Assembly (NCBI GenBank): GCA_038502055.1
Contig: JAXRKN010000019.1
Span: 1-64,000 of the forward strand
Source of the DNA: Tanytarsus gracilentus
Lineage: Eukaryota; Arthropoda; Insecta; Diptera; Chironomidae
Length of the DNA: 64,000 nucleotides
Direction: 5' to 3'
Shown: positions 21,737 to 36,900 of the stretch, one piece after another
How the letters are laid out: the number at the start of each line of letters is the position of its first letter
Numbering within the stretch: position 1 is the stretch's first letter
Notes under the pieces: generated by a model
The model's database searches: none
What the model saw: only the letters and a program-made list of their open reading frames with translations
Told to the model about the DNA's origin: nothing
Translations under genes and position numbers: made by a program

Positions 21737-24700
21737 AAAGATTATGATTGAAATTTTTGTGTGAGACACTTTTTAAAATGGAAAATTTTAAACTTTATTC
21801 TATAGAAATAATTCAAATTTCAGCTATCATCAATTGACATCATTTGACATACTCAAAACTTTATCCTAAGACATCTCAAAACTTTTTCTCCCTCAACAAA
21901 AATGCTCACGAAAACTTTTATTCATCTCAAAGTCTCTCAAACATATTTTTCAGATCCATCAAAGAAACTTTTTTATCCCTCAAACTCTTCAAGTTCAGTT
22001 CGATAAATTCTTTTCAATGTGCTGATGCATAAAAATCTGCTTCTTTCAATATCACAATGCGGAACTTTTTTTTACTCAGCTCCTTTCAATCTCAATTGTG
22101 ATGTTGCTGCAGAAATTTGTCAACAATTTTTCATTATTAACTTTTTTTTATGTATCAGAGTGAAAGCTTTTGCGCAATCTGCAGCGAGTTTTTGCAGGAA
22201 GTTTTCAGAAACAGCGCAGCGTTGAAAGTGACAAAGTTGGGATTTGAATTTTCCAAGAATTTTTGATTTTATTTTTGTCGTAAATTAATTTTTTTCAACA
22301 TTTTCCTGGATTATTAATTTTTCATAAATATTTTAAAAAATTCTTGGATTTTAAATTGAATTTTTTTATTTAAAAATATTCTTTAACTTTATTTTTTTAC
22401 TGGAATGTTTGAAATTTTTTTCCTGGATTTTGAAATAAACTAATTTTAATTTTTTTAAAATTAATTTTAAATTTTTCCTGGATATCTTCAAACCATTCAC
22501 AAACTCACTTTTCCAACTCTGTCATCGAAGGGATGCAATAAACCATATTCACGAGATTTTGATATGTTGATACGGCAATTTCGCTACACAACATGCACTC
22601 GCAATTTTTCAACTCATGAACAATAAACAAGCAATTTCCGGCGATAAACAACTGCAAAAAGCATTCGAATGACTTTTCAAGCTGATGCGGAATTTTTTGA
22701 AGGTTGTGTGAGGAAAATCTAAAAATTCAAGTCAGTAAAGTTTTCTTGATTCCAACTTTAACTTGTAAAAATTCAACTTACAAGCCAGAAAAAAACATTG
22801 CAATTCTCCTTCATTTTTATTCGCATGCCCTCGAGGGTCTTTTTTGCTCTTTCTCGCATCATTTGTTGTCACTGAAAGAGTCGCACATAAAAAGCATTTT
22901 CAGAGATGATGATATGAATAGATTTCGAAATGGAAGAAAACGAGTATGAAGAGTCGAGCAAAAAGGCGGAAGTCAATGCGAGATGATATGAAGGGGAAAA
23001 AGTGGAAGGCTTGTTTGGAAATGGGAGGAAAAGAGATGAAGAAGAAATGTCAGGAAATGTTTTTCATTCAAGATTATTTGAGTTGGATATGAGGCTTGCT
23101 TGAGGCCAAGGGGTAGAAACTCAGGTTGAATTTTTTTAATTTTTTGAAAGAACTTTTTTAAATTTCAATTTAATAATCTTAAAATTTAAATTAATTTTAT
23201 AATCAAGTTCCTCACCCTTTCGAAATCTAAATTTCTCACTAAAAATTCCAACTCAAGCCTCAATGAAGAACTTCAAAATGTGACAAATTGGCAGATTCCA
23301 ATTAATTGAGGAAGGAAGAGAGTCAGGATGGAATTCAGATTCGAGGCATATCACATGCACACGACAATTTCAGACTGAGGTCAAACCATAAAAAAATTAT
23401 TGCCGAAGAGAGATAAAGGCGGAAATTGAAGTCGAGAGAGTTGAAAACGTGTTCATTAAAAGTTTTATTGTGGGATTTGATAACGAGAAATTGAAAATTT
23501 TACGAAGTTTTTAAATGAAATTTTAAGAGAGTCAGTGTAGTGTTGTGCTTGATTTTCTGTCTGTTAGTTTTTTCATAACTAAGAAAACGATTACCAAAAA
23601 TATTTTAAACTTTATTTCTCAATTTTAACAACAAATGTGCTCAACCCCATTTGGTGGCTCGACATTTTAACAAACTTAACCTCACTCACTCTTATTACCA
23701 TCCATTTCACGATTTTCCACTCATTTTCACGGTTCCTCAACCTTCTAATCTCCTCGACTCGCAACTTTTAATTTATTCATTCACCTCCGGGGTGCTAAAA
23801 CCCAACTTTAAAAGGAATTTAAGCGATAAATTCTAATTTTTTCTAACTAACAAACTTCGCGGCACTAAAAAATTACTTTTTCTTGCTCATCCTCCTAATC
23901 GACGTCATAAAATTTGCATAATCCACACCCGCGCTGTAATTTTGCTGTGCCTGTGTTAGATTTTCTTTAATCTCTTTGAGCAGAGTAAAATGTAAATAAA
24001 CTTTTCGAAGCATATAAGATGAAAATTATTCACCGCATGCCGAAGAATCAAATAGCGAGAAGCATATGAAGTCAAATTATGATGATAATCTTACGCTAAT
24101 GTAGTCAAAATATTTTCATGAAGATGATGATGAAGTTTTTCGCTGCTGTGGGTTTTATAAAGGAAATGTGTGGGAATGACTTGTGATGGAATTTTCTTAA
24201 AGTCGAATAATTTTCACCGATAACAAATCGAGCTTGATTCACATTAAACTCGCCTCAAATCTCATTTAGCTTTTTTCCTCTCTCCCTCACCCATAAAACG
24301 AAATGAGACAATTGAGATAACAAGCAGCAAAAAATTTCTCTTAGTGTGAAAGAGAAAAAAAAATTAAGCTTGTTAAATTCAAGCCACAAAATTTCTCTTG
24401 CCATGTAAAAAAATTCCGCGAGCACGAGAAGCGACATGCACCACACATACCATAAATAAATACATTGTCGGCGAGATAAGCAAACGAGGTTGTAATTTTA
24501 GAGTTTTTTTCAGCTTTTTGAAGGCAATTTCGGGAGGTTTTATATTTTGAGAAAATTGGATTTTTTTTTTTTTTTTTTTTTCTGATTGAGTCCTCTGAAT
24601 ATGACGTATCGTATGTCGAAATAAGGAAGTTGAATTTGTTTCTCATTGAGTATCATTTGATAAAATTGGATAATTTAAAAAATATTTAATTTTTTTTCTT

Positions 24701-27700
24701 CAAAAAATTGGACTGTTCAGGAATTTTTTAAGTTGACAAAATGTTCAATGGGTGAAATGTCCTAACACCTTAAAATCTAGCCATTTTATTAAGAGTGAGC
24801 ATAATTGTCGTTGAGTCATTTACTTATTTATTCTCACAAATTTCTAATACCTGAAATATCTTACAAAGTCTTTAAAAAACAATTTAAAGCTCAATTTCTA
24901 ATCGTCCTCGATAGAAAAAATTCTAAATCACCTTCAGTCATTTAACGAAAAAAACCTCGCATCTCGATTAACTCGTGACAATTTTTTTTCTCCACAAACC
25001 CCCGCAAGGAATCTCAAAGTTGGAAATACATAAAGCTAAAAACTCCTCCTATGATGATGGCAACAAAAAGAAGCAGAGAAAAATCGAGGACATTTACGGT
25101 CATTAAATGGAATTAAGAAAAACGGAGCGAGAGTGGATTGAGATTGGAATATTAATGATGAGTGGCCGGAAAATCAGCATGAGAGAAAACAAAAGCGATA
25201 TGAACTGACGTTGGGATTAAGTGAGTTGAGTTGTGTGAAGAAGGAAAAAAGGAATTAAAAAGTTTTCGTTGTGCAGAAAAATTGGATTAAAGTTGAAATC
25301 TTCAAGGAGCTTTTGAACCATTTTTATGGTCAGTTTGAGCTTAAATTCATGAACATGAAAATTTTCTAGAATTACATCACAAAATTTATCAGACAACAGC
25401 TTGCACATACTCTTTAAAATCCCCCAAAAATGTAAACAACATCAGCTTCGACATTCGAATAGTCCTGAAAATGTGTGCTGTTGTGGTTTTCGGTAATTTT
25501 TTGAAGTGTTTTGTAAATATTTCGAGAATGAATTGACGAGATGTGTAAAGGAGTGAAAAGGGTCTGGAGCGAGAGAATTTGCATATGCAAATTGTGTGAT
25601 GAACATTTGTGTGAAAATGTGTAAATTGATGCTGATGAAATTTACGTAAGGATGAATTTGTTTGGGGTTTGATGATGCGTGAAAATTTTATGATTTCTTG
25701 AGTAAAGTTTAAAAAATTCTATGCTTAAAATTCTTTCATCAAATTCGAAGTCGTGGGTTGATATAATTTTGAAAAATTAGAGGGTAAAAATATTTCAAAA
25801 AAAAATCGGCTATAATTGCGAATGATATAGCCTATATATTCCTTTTTAAACAAAACTCAAAATTTCCTCATAAATTTTATTTCCACATTAACAAAAAACA
25901 AAAAAAAAGATGAGAAAACTAACTCGGAAGCATTTTGATCACGTCTGAGATGAAACGAAGATTTTGCTCCCTTAAAAAATGAGAAAACCACCATAAATTA
26001 TCGACGACAGGACAATTTGAATAATTTTTCTTTCCTGCCTCATGCTGTTCGATGTCTTTTGCTTTTTTTTGTGGTCTGTAAAAGTTTTCTTTTAGGAGTA
26101 AAATGAGATGAAATATAATGGAAGTGCTGTTTGGGTGGCCGGCACAAAGTAGGTGGAGTGAATTTCCATGTTAATATCCATAAAAGAGAGAAACGGAGAG
26201 TGCTTTTGATGGAAGACATGGAGGAAGAGCTTGCGAACGTGTGAACATGAAAAGAAAAATTTTATTTTTATGTCTGAAAAAATTTTGAATAAAAATTGTA
26301 AAAATTTCATATTTTAAAAATTTTCGAATTACAAAAAATTATTTTTTAGAAAAACACCAAAAAATCCTTTAACTAATTCCAACCCATCCTAAATCTCCAT
26401 CTAACATGCATTAACCATAGAAAACAACACAAAAATGTTAAAAGATGCCGGATTTCGGAAGCCAGAAGGAGGAAAACCTCAATAAATTATTGCTCTATGC
26501 ATTAAGTAGCAAAAGAATATTCAGAGAGAGCAAAAGTGATGGGAGTGAGTTGGAGTCAAGTGTTGGCAGTGCACATTACATTTGAACAAATTCACATCTG
26601 ATGATAGCAGATAAATAAGGAATGAGTGAAGGGAGGAAAATGAAATGATTCAAGTGAGTGTGGAAGATTTGTTGGAGTTTTATTATTTTGGAGTAAGAAA
26701 TGTTGAGATTTTTATTGGGTGAAATTTAGTTGAATTTTATGTTTTTGATTAAATTTGGAATTCTTCGTTTAAATTTGTTTTTCCTGTTCTTCTTGGTTTA
26801 AAATTGGTCTTCTAGGTCAAAATTTGTCTTCTTGGCTTAAATTTTGTCTGAAATTTCATCGTCAGTTTGTCATGTTGGTAAAAAAATTAAATTCATAAAA
26901 AATTGATCTAAAATTTCAAAAAAACTAATTCTAAAATTTTCGTCTTCTAAGTAAATTCTAGTCTCGATTTATCAACTCTTCTAAGCCTCTCAAAAAATTT
27001 CATCACGCTCATAAAAAAATTAACAAATCATCAAAAAAATATTTTCTCGTTTCTCGCGACACTCACATTGTTGCTGGTAATTTTCCATCAAATTTTTCAT
27101 CTCCACTTTTTTACTGTTTGTTTTCAGAACGGGCGAACGAAAATATTTTCATTTTTATCATGAAATGAGGGGTGAAAATAATAAATGATAACAAATGACG
27201 TAATTTATAAATTTTGCTATCTCCAAAAGCAGTGTGAGGGAAATTTTCGAGTGTAATTTTTGATGATGATGAAATTGACAATTGCGGGGCGTGAAATCGA
27301 GAAAGATGAAGAATTTTTATTGACGACACCATGGAATTTTGAAGAGTTTACGTCATGACAAATTTTTATTCTTTGGCTGAATTATGAAAATTTTCATTTT
27401 TGCGTGTGAACTTTGAATATAGTTCAATGATCGAAAAAAGTCACAAAATATTTTTAATGTCTATGAAAAAATTAATGCAAAATGTTCTAAAATCCACTCA
27501 AAATAATTAACGCATAAATTTTCCTACCTTCAAATGTTAAAACATAAAATTTTGCTAATTATTCCCACGCGTCCACAGGCAAACTCTCCCAATTATTCTA
27601 ATTATTGAACAGCTCCACTAAATAAATCACAGCCGGAAAATTTTGAATTCATCGCAATTAAAAATATTCAATCAAAAATGTTAAAATTTTTCCTCTTTTA

Positions 27701-29200
27701 TTCGAGTAAAGAATGCGTTTTTGTGTCATTAATTGACGGTTGATATTTTTCCCGCAAAATTTTCGTTCCAAATTTTTGCACAAAGAGCGGAAATTTATTT
27801 TATCAAACGAAGCGAGTGTGTGCATTCATTATCTCATTAAAATCGCTCTCTCGACGCTGCAGCGAGGGCGCTTTGACTCAATGATGGCTGTCGATGAATT
27901 ACGAGCTGTTGCTGGTGTGTTTTGAGTGCCTTTGAAGCGAGAGAAGCTGAGAGAATGAAATAAGTAAAGGCTTTAATTAAAGTAGAAAATTTAAGACTTA
28001 AAATTAAATTTTTATAATCATGATTTCAAAAATGAGCCATAAATTAAGTCGTTTTAGTTGAGTTTATTATCACTAATTAGGACAATTTTTTAAATTATTA
28101 TTTTTATAATTAACAAATTATTTACTCGATTTTTAGTGTCAAAATTTTTTCACAACTCCAACAAATTAAAGCTAATAAAGCGGCTTGTTCAAATAGTAAT
28201 TAATGTAACTCCACTTTTTGTTCGCTCCCTCAAACCACCGAAAAATGAATCATGTCTCTCCTTGCAATCACACATGATAATAATGATTTCCCATTCTCTC
28301 TCGGCCCCAATAATACTTTTTTTATCCGATAGCCGAAAGCAATAACTGAAATATGTTGCAAGGCTCTTCACGTGTATAATTTTTTTTCGTAGGTGGACAC
28401 GAAACTCGTTCATTTAATTTGTGAGCTATTGGCAGGCCACTCATGACCGATAATTATCCAATTTAAATTATGTCCGTAAAATGACTTCGTGACAGGTGGA
28501 AAAATTGATTTTAAAGAGCTTTTGTGGATGAAAAAAAATGTTGAAACTTTAATTTTAATTTTTGAGCTTAAAAACAAAAATTTAGAACTTTAAAACTGGT
28601 TAAAAAGATTCAGCATTTAACAATTTAATTAGAAAACTTTTTATCCTTTCATTGCAAGCTTCGTCATCGAGTTTTGCAGTTCAATTTTGATACATTGATT
28701 ACATCAAAACCTGTCTCGCAACGAAAGTAGTTTTTTCTTCTGATTGTATAACGATGTAATGAGGATGCTCTCGTAAGCACACACAAAAACTTTGCCATCA
28801 GCAAATCCGTCGTAAAAAGAAAGTTTTTCTCTATTGATTTTTTATGCAGTCGGAAGCAATTTTTGTGACTGAAATAAATTTAACTAATGCCACTGATGAA
28901 GCTCTTTATGCAGATTGAATCACTCGAGAGAGAGAAACGACTTATAATATTAATCAAGCTCATTGTTTTTGATAGAAAATCTACGCAAATTTATCTCAAG
29001 AGAGTGTTTCATAATCTGTTTCTAGTCTCATGAGCAAAATGTGTTTCACATTAATTCACACGCACAGTTGTTGAGAATGTCCGTTTAATCAAAATGAAAA
29101 CAATTCGAAGCTCATTTCGGTGAACAATGAACAGAACATGAATGATGTTAAATTGAGAGATTTGATGAGAGTGCAAAAGAGGGGGTGGAAAGATAATGGT
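21737..29200. other. Long non-coding region
   Basis: No gene-like reading frame, RNA gene or clear transposon was recognised. A run of about 20 T lies near 24,560-24,580. Short frames on both strands are low-complexity and unconvincing. Confidence 0.6.
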
Positions 29201-29209
29201 TTTTGTGTA

Positions 29210-29645
29210 AGATTGTGTCATCTCAGTATTTTGATTAGGTCATTATAGATAAATTTTGTCATCTCAGTTTTAAAACTGTCATCCTAGTTTAGTTTTGTCA
29301 CCTCAGTATTTAAATTTTGTCATAGATGTGAAAAATTTGTCATCTCAGTTTCTAAAATTAATCATAATAGATAAATTTAGTCATCTCAGTATTTAAAACT
29401 GTCATCCTAGTTTAGTTTTATCACCTCAGTATTTAAATTTTGTCATCGATGTAAAAATTTGTCATCTCAGTATTTAAAATTAATCATAATGGATAAATTT
29501 AGTCATCTCAGTTTTAAAACTGTCATCCTAGTTTAGTTTTGTCACCTCAGTATTTAAATTTTGTCATAGATGTAAAAAATTTGTCATCTCAAAATGAAAT
29601 TTGCACTCTTAGTTTAATTTTGTCATCTAAGAAATTTGTCATCCA
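29210..29645. repeat. About 122-bp minisatellite with GTCATCTCAGT sub-repeats
   Basis: The marker GTCATCCTAGTTTAGTTTT begins at about 29,278, 29,401 and 29,522, giving a period of 121-123 bp. Within each unit the motif GTCA(T/C)CTCAGT recurs several times, so the array is layered: short units grew first and a higher-order unit was then amplified. No coding content. Confidence 0.85.
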
Positions 29646-30940
29646 TGATCACTTAACACAAGGTTAAAAAATATTTAGCTTAAAATTGACATTAAATATT
29701 TTTTCGATTTTAAACATTATCAAAGCCTTATTTCAACCCCCTTTTCGATTATTCCCATCTGATTAATTTCAGAAGCTGAAAATTTCCTCTCTCTTTTCAT
29801 ATCAAATTTAAGCTAAACAACAATCGAGCAGTCGACTCTATGGTAACACAATCGCTATACAACAAATCTCTTCAATTTATGTCAAATTCATTCAAACGAC
29901 AATATGCATGCATGCATTCAATATTCCACTCTAATATGATCCTAAAATCCAATATCTCCTCTCGCATTTGATATTGATGGAGGATGAATTTTTTGTCATT
30001 GTTTCAAGATGATACAAGAAAGTCGAGTTGAGTGCAGTGATGCGTGGGAAGCGAAAGAGTTATGAAATTTATAAATAAAAAATTAAATTTTGAAGCAAAT
30101 TTCACGTAAACTTTTATGACCCAACATCACTTTCTAATATCCTCAAATGACCAAAATTTATCTATTCCTCTCTCAATATTTCTTCATTGCAATTCTTGAA
30201 ATCTCTCATGCAGCAAAGAATTTGGAGTATTTTCACCCCTTTAAATTTTCTCACACCCACTTTCGAGGATTTTTGCCTCGTTTTATGGGAACAGGAAGCG
30301 TGTGCAGAGCGTGAGGTTAGGTGGAGATGCCACAGGCGTGCATATATACATAAATACACATGTGAAGCATTGCAACATGCAGAAAGTGAAGAATTTTTCG
30401 GATGACAGGAATTTTGAGAAAGAAAAGCTTGGTGTGATATTTATGTTAATTTTAAAATCAAGATGATAAAATTAGATAAAAATAAAATTGACAATGATTT
30501 TTTGCCCGAAATGGACAATTTCCCAATTTTTTGTACAATTCTCCAAAAAAAAATTAACTTTCTGTATTTTCACACCACTTGCATGTCCATTGAGAATATC
30601 ATCATCATCTCGATTCAAAATCCGACAACTCAACAAACCGCATGAGTGAAAAATATCCACCGAGATTTCCTCATTAAAACTCTTCTCTTTTTTTTTGGTC
30701 AAGTGAGAAATTTTCTCGCATGCGAAAAAAAATTCTTTTATGAAATTACTCGCATAATAATTTTTGCTTCATTTACGCTCGCTATTCATCCTTTAATCCC
30801 TGCGGTGTCAGTTTCAATTTCCACTCTGGTTCGGTTTCCATGACATCCTTGCGGGATGACTTTCCAGTGGAATTTACTCTCTCGAAAAAATATAATAGAA
30901 ATTTCTCATTTATAATTCTGCAGATTCATTTTCACACTTT
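29646..30940. other. Non-coding DNA upstream of the candidate promoter
   Basis: No gene recognised. It would be the upstream regulatory region of the host gene if the Inr/DPE site at 30,945-30,979 is used. Confidence 0.45.
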
Positions 30941-30979
30941 TCAGTCAGTAACAAACCGTCTCGGAGTTATGTTAGTCGG
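30941..30979 (+). promoter_or_regulatory. Candidate Inr/DPE core promoter of the immunoglobulin-domain gene
   Basis: TCAGTCAGTA at 30,941-30,950 holds two overlapping initiator matches. Taking A 30,947 as +1, the bases at +28 to +33 (30,974-30,979) read AGTCGG, five of six to the insect DPE consensus RGWYVT. The spacing is exactly that required for Inr/DPE cooperation in flies. No TATA box is visible, as usual for such promoters. The sequence after it is UTR-like. The link to the exons at 42.2 and 62.8 kb is inferred from strand and position only. Confidence 0.4.
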
Positions 30980-33900
30980 CAGCCGGCAGTTCGCACTCGT
31001 TTATTCTTTTCCTCACCCCTAGTTGAAAATTTTCTTCTTCTACCACACCAAAAAAAAGTGTTATAACACGAAAAAATTCTTTCTCATCTCTTTCTTAGAA
31101 ATTTTCTATCTCGCGTGATTAAAAGAAAAAATTTAAAGTGACAAAAAAAGAGAAAAATTTGGATACATAAAAGTGAGAGCAAAAATTTGAGAAAATAAAG
31201 TGAAAAATATTCATCGGTTGGTATTTTTTTATTCATAGTGAAAATGGGATAAAGCAAAAATTTTTCTTTGTGAAAATATCAAAAAAAAATAACAAATTTG
31301 ATAAAATGCGTTGAATTTTAAATTTTTGATACAACTGAAAAATCATAATTTAGTTGTATTAAAATTTAAGCGTTAAAAATGTTTTAAAAATATTCTAAAA
31401 ATTATTTAATTTAAAAAATTTCAAAACTTAAAAAAAATTAAAAGTATTTAAAAATTCAGAGAAAAAAAATTCAAAAGTCTTTTAATATTTTTTTAAAGTC
31501 ATGTTCTTGAAATCAAATCAATTTTTTGTTTAATTTCCTCGCGAAAACCTTACTTGATGAAATTATTTCTTATTTCCAAGAAGGATTCGACTAAATATCA
31601 AAAGAAAAACTTATGAATTTATGTCATCATAACAAACACCAAAAAAGATATTTCCAATTTATTTTATTTGGGTTTTTACAGCTTTTGATATTTGATTTAT
31701 TTTCATGCTCTTCGAAAATATTTTTTGTTGACATTTTTAATGGAAAATTTTTTGTTCTGAAGATCATAAATTTAAATTATTTTTAAGTACATGGAAGATT
31801 GTAAAAATTCTTTAATTTTTTACTTGCAAAGTGTTTTGCACCCAAATTAATTAAAAATCCCCATTGCGTTCTGGAAGAGTAAAAATAAAACTTAAAAAAA
31901 ATTATATGAAATTTTAAATTTTAAACTCTTAAAATTACAAAAAATTTCTTCAACTTCAAACTCATAAATTAAAAAAACTTTCAACCTTTAACACGAAAAG
32001 AAATTCTCTACAATTAATAACAAACGCATTAAAAGTGACTTAAGCGCCAAAAAGCAAATAAAAAGGAAAAAAGAAAAAATTTCCTTCACATAATTAATGA
32101 CTTCATAATAATAATAATAAAAAAGGAGTAGAAGAATGCTACGAAGATGCTTGAAAGGTTAAAAAGGATTAATCAACGTGGGAGTTGGAAAAGCAGGAAA
32201 GAAAAAAAGATTTGAAGTTCTTTGAATATAATATCAAGATCATTATCGAGGAAAAGCAAAAAGGATTATTTGAAGGTTCATTAAGGAATTAAAAATTAAT
32301 TCAAGGAGAGAAATTTAATTTTCAAGAAAAAATTAAATTTGCTAGAAATAAACTCAAGGTAAGAAAAAAAATTAATAGAAAAATTATATTGAAGAGAATT
32401 TTATAAAATATTTAGAGATTTTTAATCAAAGTAAGAAAAAATTTTGATTGAAATTTAAATAAATTTTCTAAAGTTCAAAAACTTTTCAACAAATTTCTTC
32501 ACATTTTTCCCCTTTCACAAATTTTTCAATCAATCTCAAATAATTGAAGTTGAATTTTTTTTATTAAAATTGATGACAAGTGAGAAAAATTTCATCCAAA
32601 TTTTTTTCTGCTTTTTCATCATCAATTTTAAAAATCATCTTTCATATCTCAATCTTGGCTGTTGTTTAAACATAAAAATGAAAATTTTCAATTCTTTTTT
32701 TTTATTGTTTTAAGGCAAAAAAAAGTTTTTCATTGAGGATGAAAATTCATCTTGCAACATCTTGCAACTTTTATCCCTTTTTGTGCTTGGAGAATTTTCA
32801 TTTAAAAAGAGAATCCATCAAAAGTTAGTTAGAGACAGACAGGAAGGAAGTTGAGAGAGCAAAGTTGTGCAGTTTTCGATGCTTTCAGCTGCTGCTTCGT
32901 ATCTTCATCTTGCGTGTGCTTTGTAATGCAAAAAGAATGAAAATATAATCGAGGGATGAAATTTTTAACTTTAAATTTAAACTTTTTAATCTCAAAATTT
33001 GATTTTAGACTTTCAAAACTTAAAATTCGAATTTAAACTTTTAAAAATCAAAATTTAATTTTAGACTTCTAAAATTAAAATTTTGAATTTTAAAAAACAA
33101 AATTTTTCAATTAATTTTTAACAAAAGTTTTCAAACCTTGGAAACATTTTCATTTAAGGAAAAACTTTTTTGCTTTTCTGTGAAAAATTGAAATGCAAAT
33201 TTTCCTTTTAACCTTGAAAGTTTTCTTTTTTGTCTTAGCTCAGCGTGAATCGTGAACATGCTGAAAGTGCGCTTGACACATTTGCCATAAATTATTTAAA
33301 TAATAAAATATTTTAACATTTTCCTTCTAAAATCTTCTCTTCAATCACATCCCCAAAATCCAGCAAAAAATTTCCACAGACTGGATTAAAAAAAGGATTT
33401 TTATTCACAAAAGCAGAAATTAAATTTTTTTCTCTCCGCATATGTGACGAGGATGAAAATAAAAGTTTTTCTCTGTCATTTTTACTCTTTTTTGGGTTTG
33501 TTGTGCAATGAGAATAGAAAAGATTCGAGGAAGTGAGAGAAGGACATGAAAATGTGTGTGATGTGAAATCATAATTGAGAATTTTTTACGTGAGGATTTT
33601 TTTCTGTTGGTTTTCATGGCGATCGGAAGGAGTAAGGATTGCAATCTGATGAAGTTTAAGAAAACTTGAAAAGCTTTTATAAATATTTTGGGTTTTTTTG
33701 ATTAAAATTTTGGTGAAAAGGATGATTGGAAAATTGTGAAATGAAAAGGATCAAAATGGAGTTAAAAAGTTTATCAAGTTAGGGTTCATAAGATACCAAA
33801 ATAAGGACATCAACTTAAGTTTCATGAAGGGTTTAAAAAAGTCCATCAAATTAAGGTTCAAACTATCCAAATTTAAGGTTCAATAACCAAAAATTCTATT

Positions 33901-36900
33901 AAATCTTCTACAAACAAAGTCACAAACATTTAATCTAAAAATTTCACTAAATTTATCATATTTTATGAATCTTTTAAAAATTCTCATCACACATTTCATG
34001 ATAAACCCTTCAAAAGCATCGCCAGACATCTTCTTTTCTCCATCTCACATAAAAAATAACAAAAAAGCATTAAATGGGATAGAAAATAAGTTTCTGAGGA
34101 TCTCTTTCATGAGGATTAAAAGATACATCAAGACTTAGTCGAGAGATTTTATTAAGTTTTAAGGATGAAAACAATAAAAAAAGGGATCTAAATTTTTGTG
34201 GATGAAAATTTCCGAAATTGACCTAAAAAAGTTTTAATAATTGCAAGAAATTTAATTTATGGAGTTTTAAATTGAACATTTCTTAATTGAATTTATCTCA
34301 AAAAATGCTGTACAATAATTAAAAATTTAAATTCGCATCCAAAACAGATTTTTTACTCTACACTGCACCAAGTCCATTTTTTGCCTCTCCACTAATTAAT
34401 TCAAAGCTCTTGCAGACATTTTTCTATTTACAATCTTTCTGTAAACACTCAAAGTCAACCTGCTAAAATGCCTTCGAGTCCTCAGCGCTTTTTCATTCAA
34501 TTAAAAAATCATGAACAGCTTGCGAAAAGTTGAGTGCAAGGCAAATGATTTTAATTGAATTAAAAGCAAACGAATTTGAGAGGTGGAAAAAAATTGAAGT
34601 GAACTGCAAATTTTTTTTTGAGTTGATAAAATTTGAAATACTCTCGAATTTAAGTGATGAAATTTATCAATTATCAAAATTTTATTCACTCATCAAAATT
34701 TTATAAAAAAATTCTAATTAAAGAATTTTGACATTCACCCGCTAAAAAATGTTTTATATCTCTCGTGTTTTCTTTCACATCTTCCTAAAAAAACCTTTCT
34801 CGCATAATTGGACTCAATTAATGTCAAAGCTCGCTAGTGAAAAAAATGAACATCCTAAAGTCCCTTTTTGTCTCTTCTTCGAAGGCTCTCGAGCACACGA
34901 GAAATAATTAAAATTGATTGCTGTTTAAAAATGAGCCTTAGAGCGGATGATAACTTGAGTTATGGCTGTAATAAGAAAAAATGCTTGTTTTTTAAAGAGA
35001 AAATTAAATTTTGCGGTTTAGTCGGGGAAGAGTTTTTAGGTCAAGGAATTTCTATTGGCATGTCCGTATGGGAGTTGAAAAACAAATAAACAAGATGAAA
35101 AATTTAGGGAAGAGAGAAAAAAATTATTGAAAATTGAATTTTTTGTTGAGGTTTTGGAAATTTAATTAAAAAGTTTTTGATAGACTTAAAAAAACCAAGA
35201 AATTTATTAATTCAAATTTAATTTTTTTCTTCTCAATTTGTCATCTTTTAAACCGATTTAAATTCATCCTCAAATCTCTCACCCAAAAGGCCATCAACCC
35301 CATCGAGCAATATTCAAAACCGAAAACTTTAAATCCACATGAAAAACAACAAAAAAAATTTTATGCTCTCTCATGTTGAAAATATTTTTTTTATTATCAA
35401 AAGGAAAAATGCCGAAACAAGAAAATTGCATATAAAATAGAGCGAAAAATAGAGAGAAGAGAGGAAAAACATGAGAGAGACGCACAGTCGGGTGAGCTTG
35501 CTTTCATTATCGATTTGCGTCCGACATTTATCTCTTCACCAACACCCCAACTCTCTCTCTCTCTCTCTCTCTCTCTCATCCTTCAACTGAACTTTTTTCT
35601 ATTGCAATTTGACTTTTTTTTTCGCAAACATTTTGTGAGAGAGAAAAATTTTCAACTAACACGAAGAAATTTTTTTGTTGGTGTTTGTGTAGAATTTTCT
35701 TCGACTATTAATAAAAGTCCGACTGTGAATTTGATGAAAATTAATAGAGAGAGGAACAAAGTGGAAAGTGGAACTTGGAAGATTTTTCTCTTTTTAAGAA
35801 TTATGAGAGAAAATAATTCGTGCAAAGTCATGATGATGTTGCCAGTTTTTCTAATCATCAGATTTCAAGCATGTGAAAATGAATTGATGGAATTTTTTGA
35901 CAGGTTTGAAATTTCAATGAAATAAAATATGAACTTGAAAATTTATCGATTTTTCAGGTGAAAAATTCTAATTTGAAAGTTGGATATTTTGTGAAAATTG
36001 TTTAAAAGTTTTGAGAATTTTTTTAAAACGATTTCAAACGTTTAAAGCTCTTAAAAAATTTAAAAAACACAAAAAAGTTCAACTGCATTTTTGCCTTTAA
36101 GCTAAATTCTCCATCAACATCAACAGCAGCATTCATGTCCAATGTCAACAACAACAGTGACCCAATTTTACATCGGAATGACAAGTACACACACACATTT
36201 CATACAGACAAGTTTCACATCCTTAATCACTTACAGATACTCAACTCGGATGATATCGAAAAGAGTTGTAAACAACCAAAGTCGAGATAGATGAGAGAGT
36301 AATTTGGATGGAAATGTGTTTAACGATAAAAATGGCAAAGGATGGAAAGTTTAGAATAAATTTTGAAAATTTAAATCTGTATTTAATTTTTAAATCCATG
36401 GATCAATTTCTTAAATATTTGGATAAATTTTTAAATAGGTTTTATTTTGTGGGTTAATTTTAAATCTTTAGATTAAAATAAAAAATTAAATTTTTCTTTA
36501 CAAAAAAAAACTTTCCATCTGCCGCATCTCAACCGCACACATTTCAAATCCACTCACAAACTTTTTTCCCTACACTTGCTTCACTTCTTCGTCTCTTTTC
36601 ACTCAGTATTTATTTTATGTCACTCGTCATCGTTCTCACCACCAAATCCATTTCCTTTCATTTCCTCGCTTGCTCTCAACAAAACAACTTTATCAATCAT
36701 TTCCATCGTTTGCAAGCACGATGACGACCACTCAATCAAAAAGGATTTTCTCACTCTTTTGCTGGTGCTGCAAAGTGCTTAGCGAAATGAATTTTTTTGC
36801 CCTGCTTTGAAGGAAAAATCTGTGAGGGAATTTTTGTGTTGCATAAGAATTTTTTTAGTAAATTCATCAAAAACTGAAAAATCTCAAAATTGTTTTAAAT

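Noticed and set aside
35515..35925. 136-codon frame with a Leu/Ser repeat
   Set aside because: Length comes from the (CT)n repeat; the rest is low-complexity with no domain or splice support.
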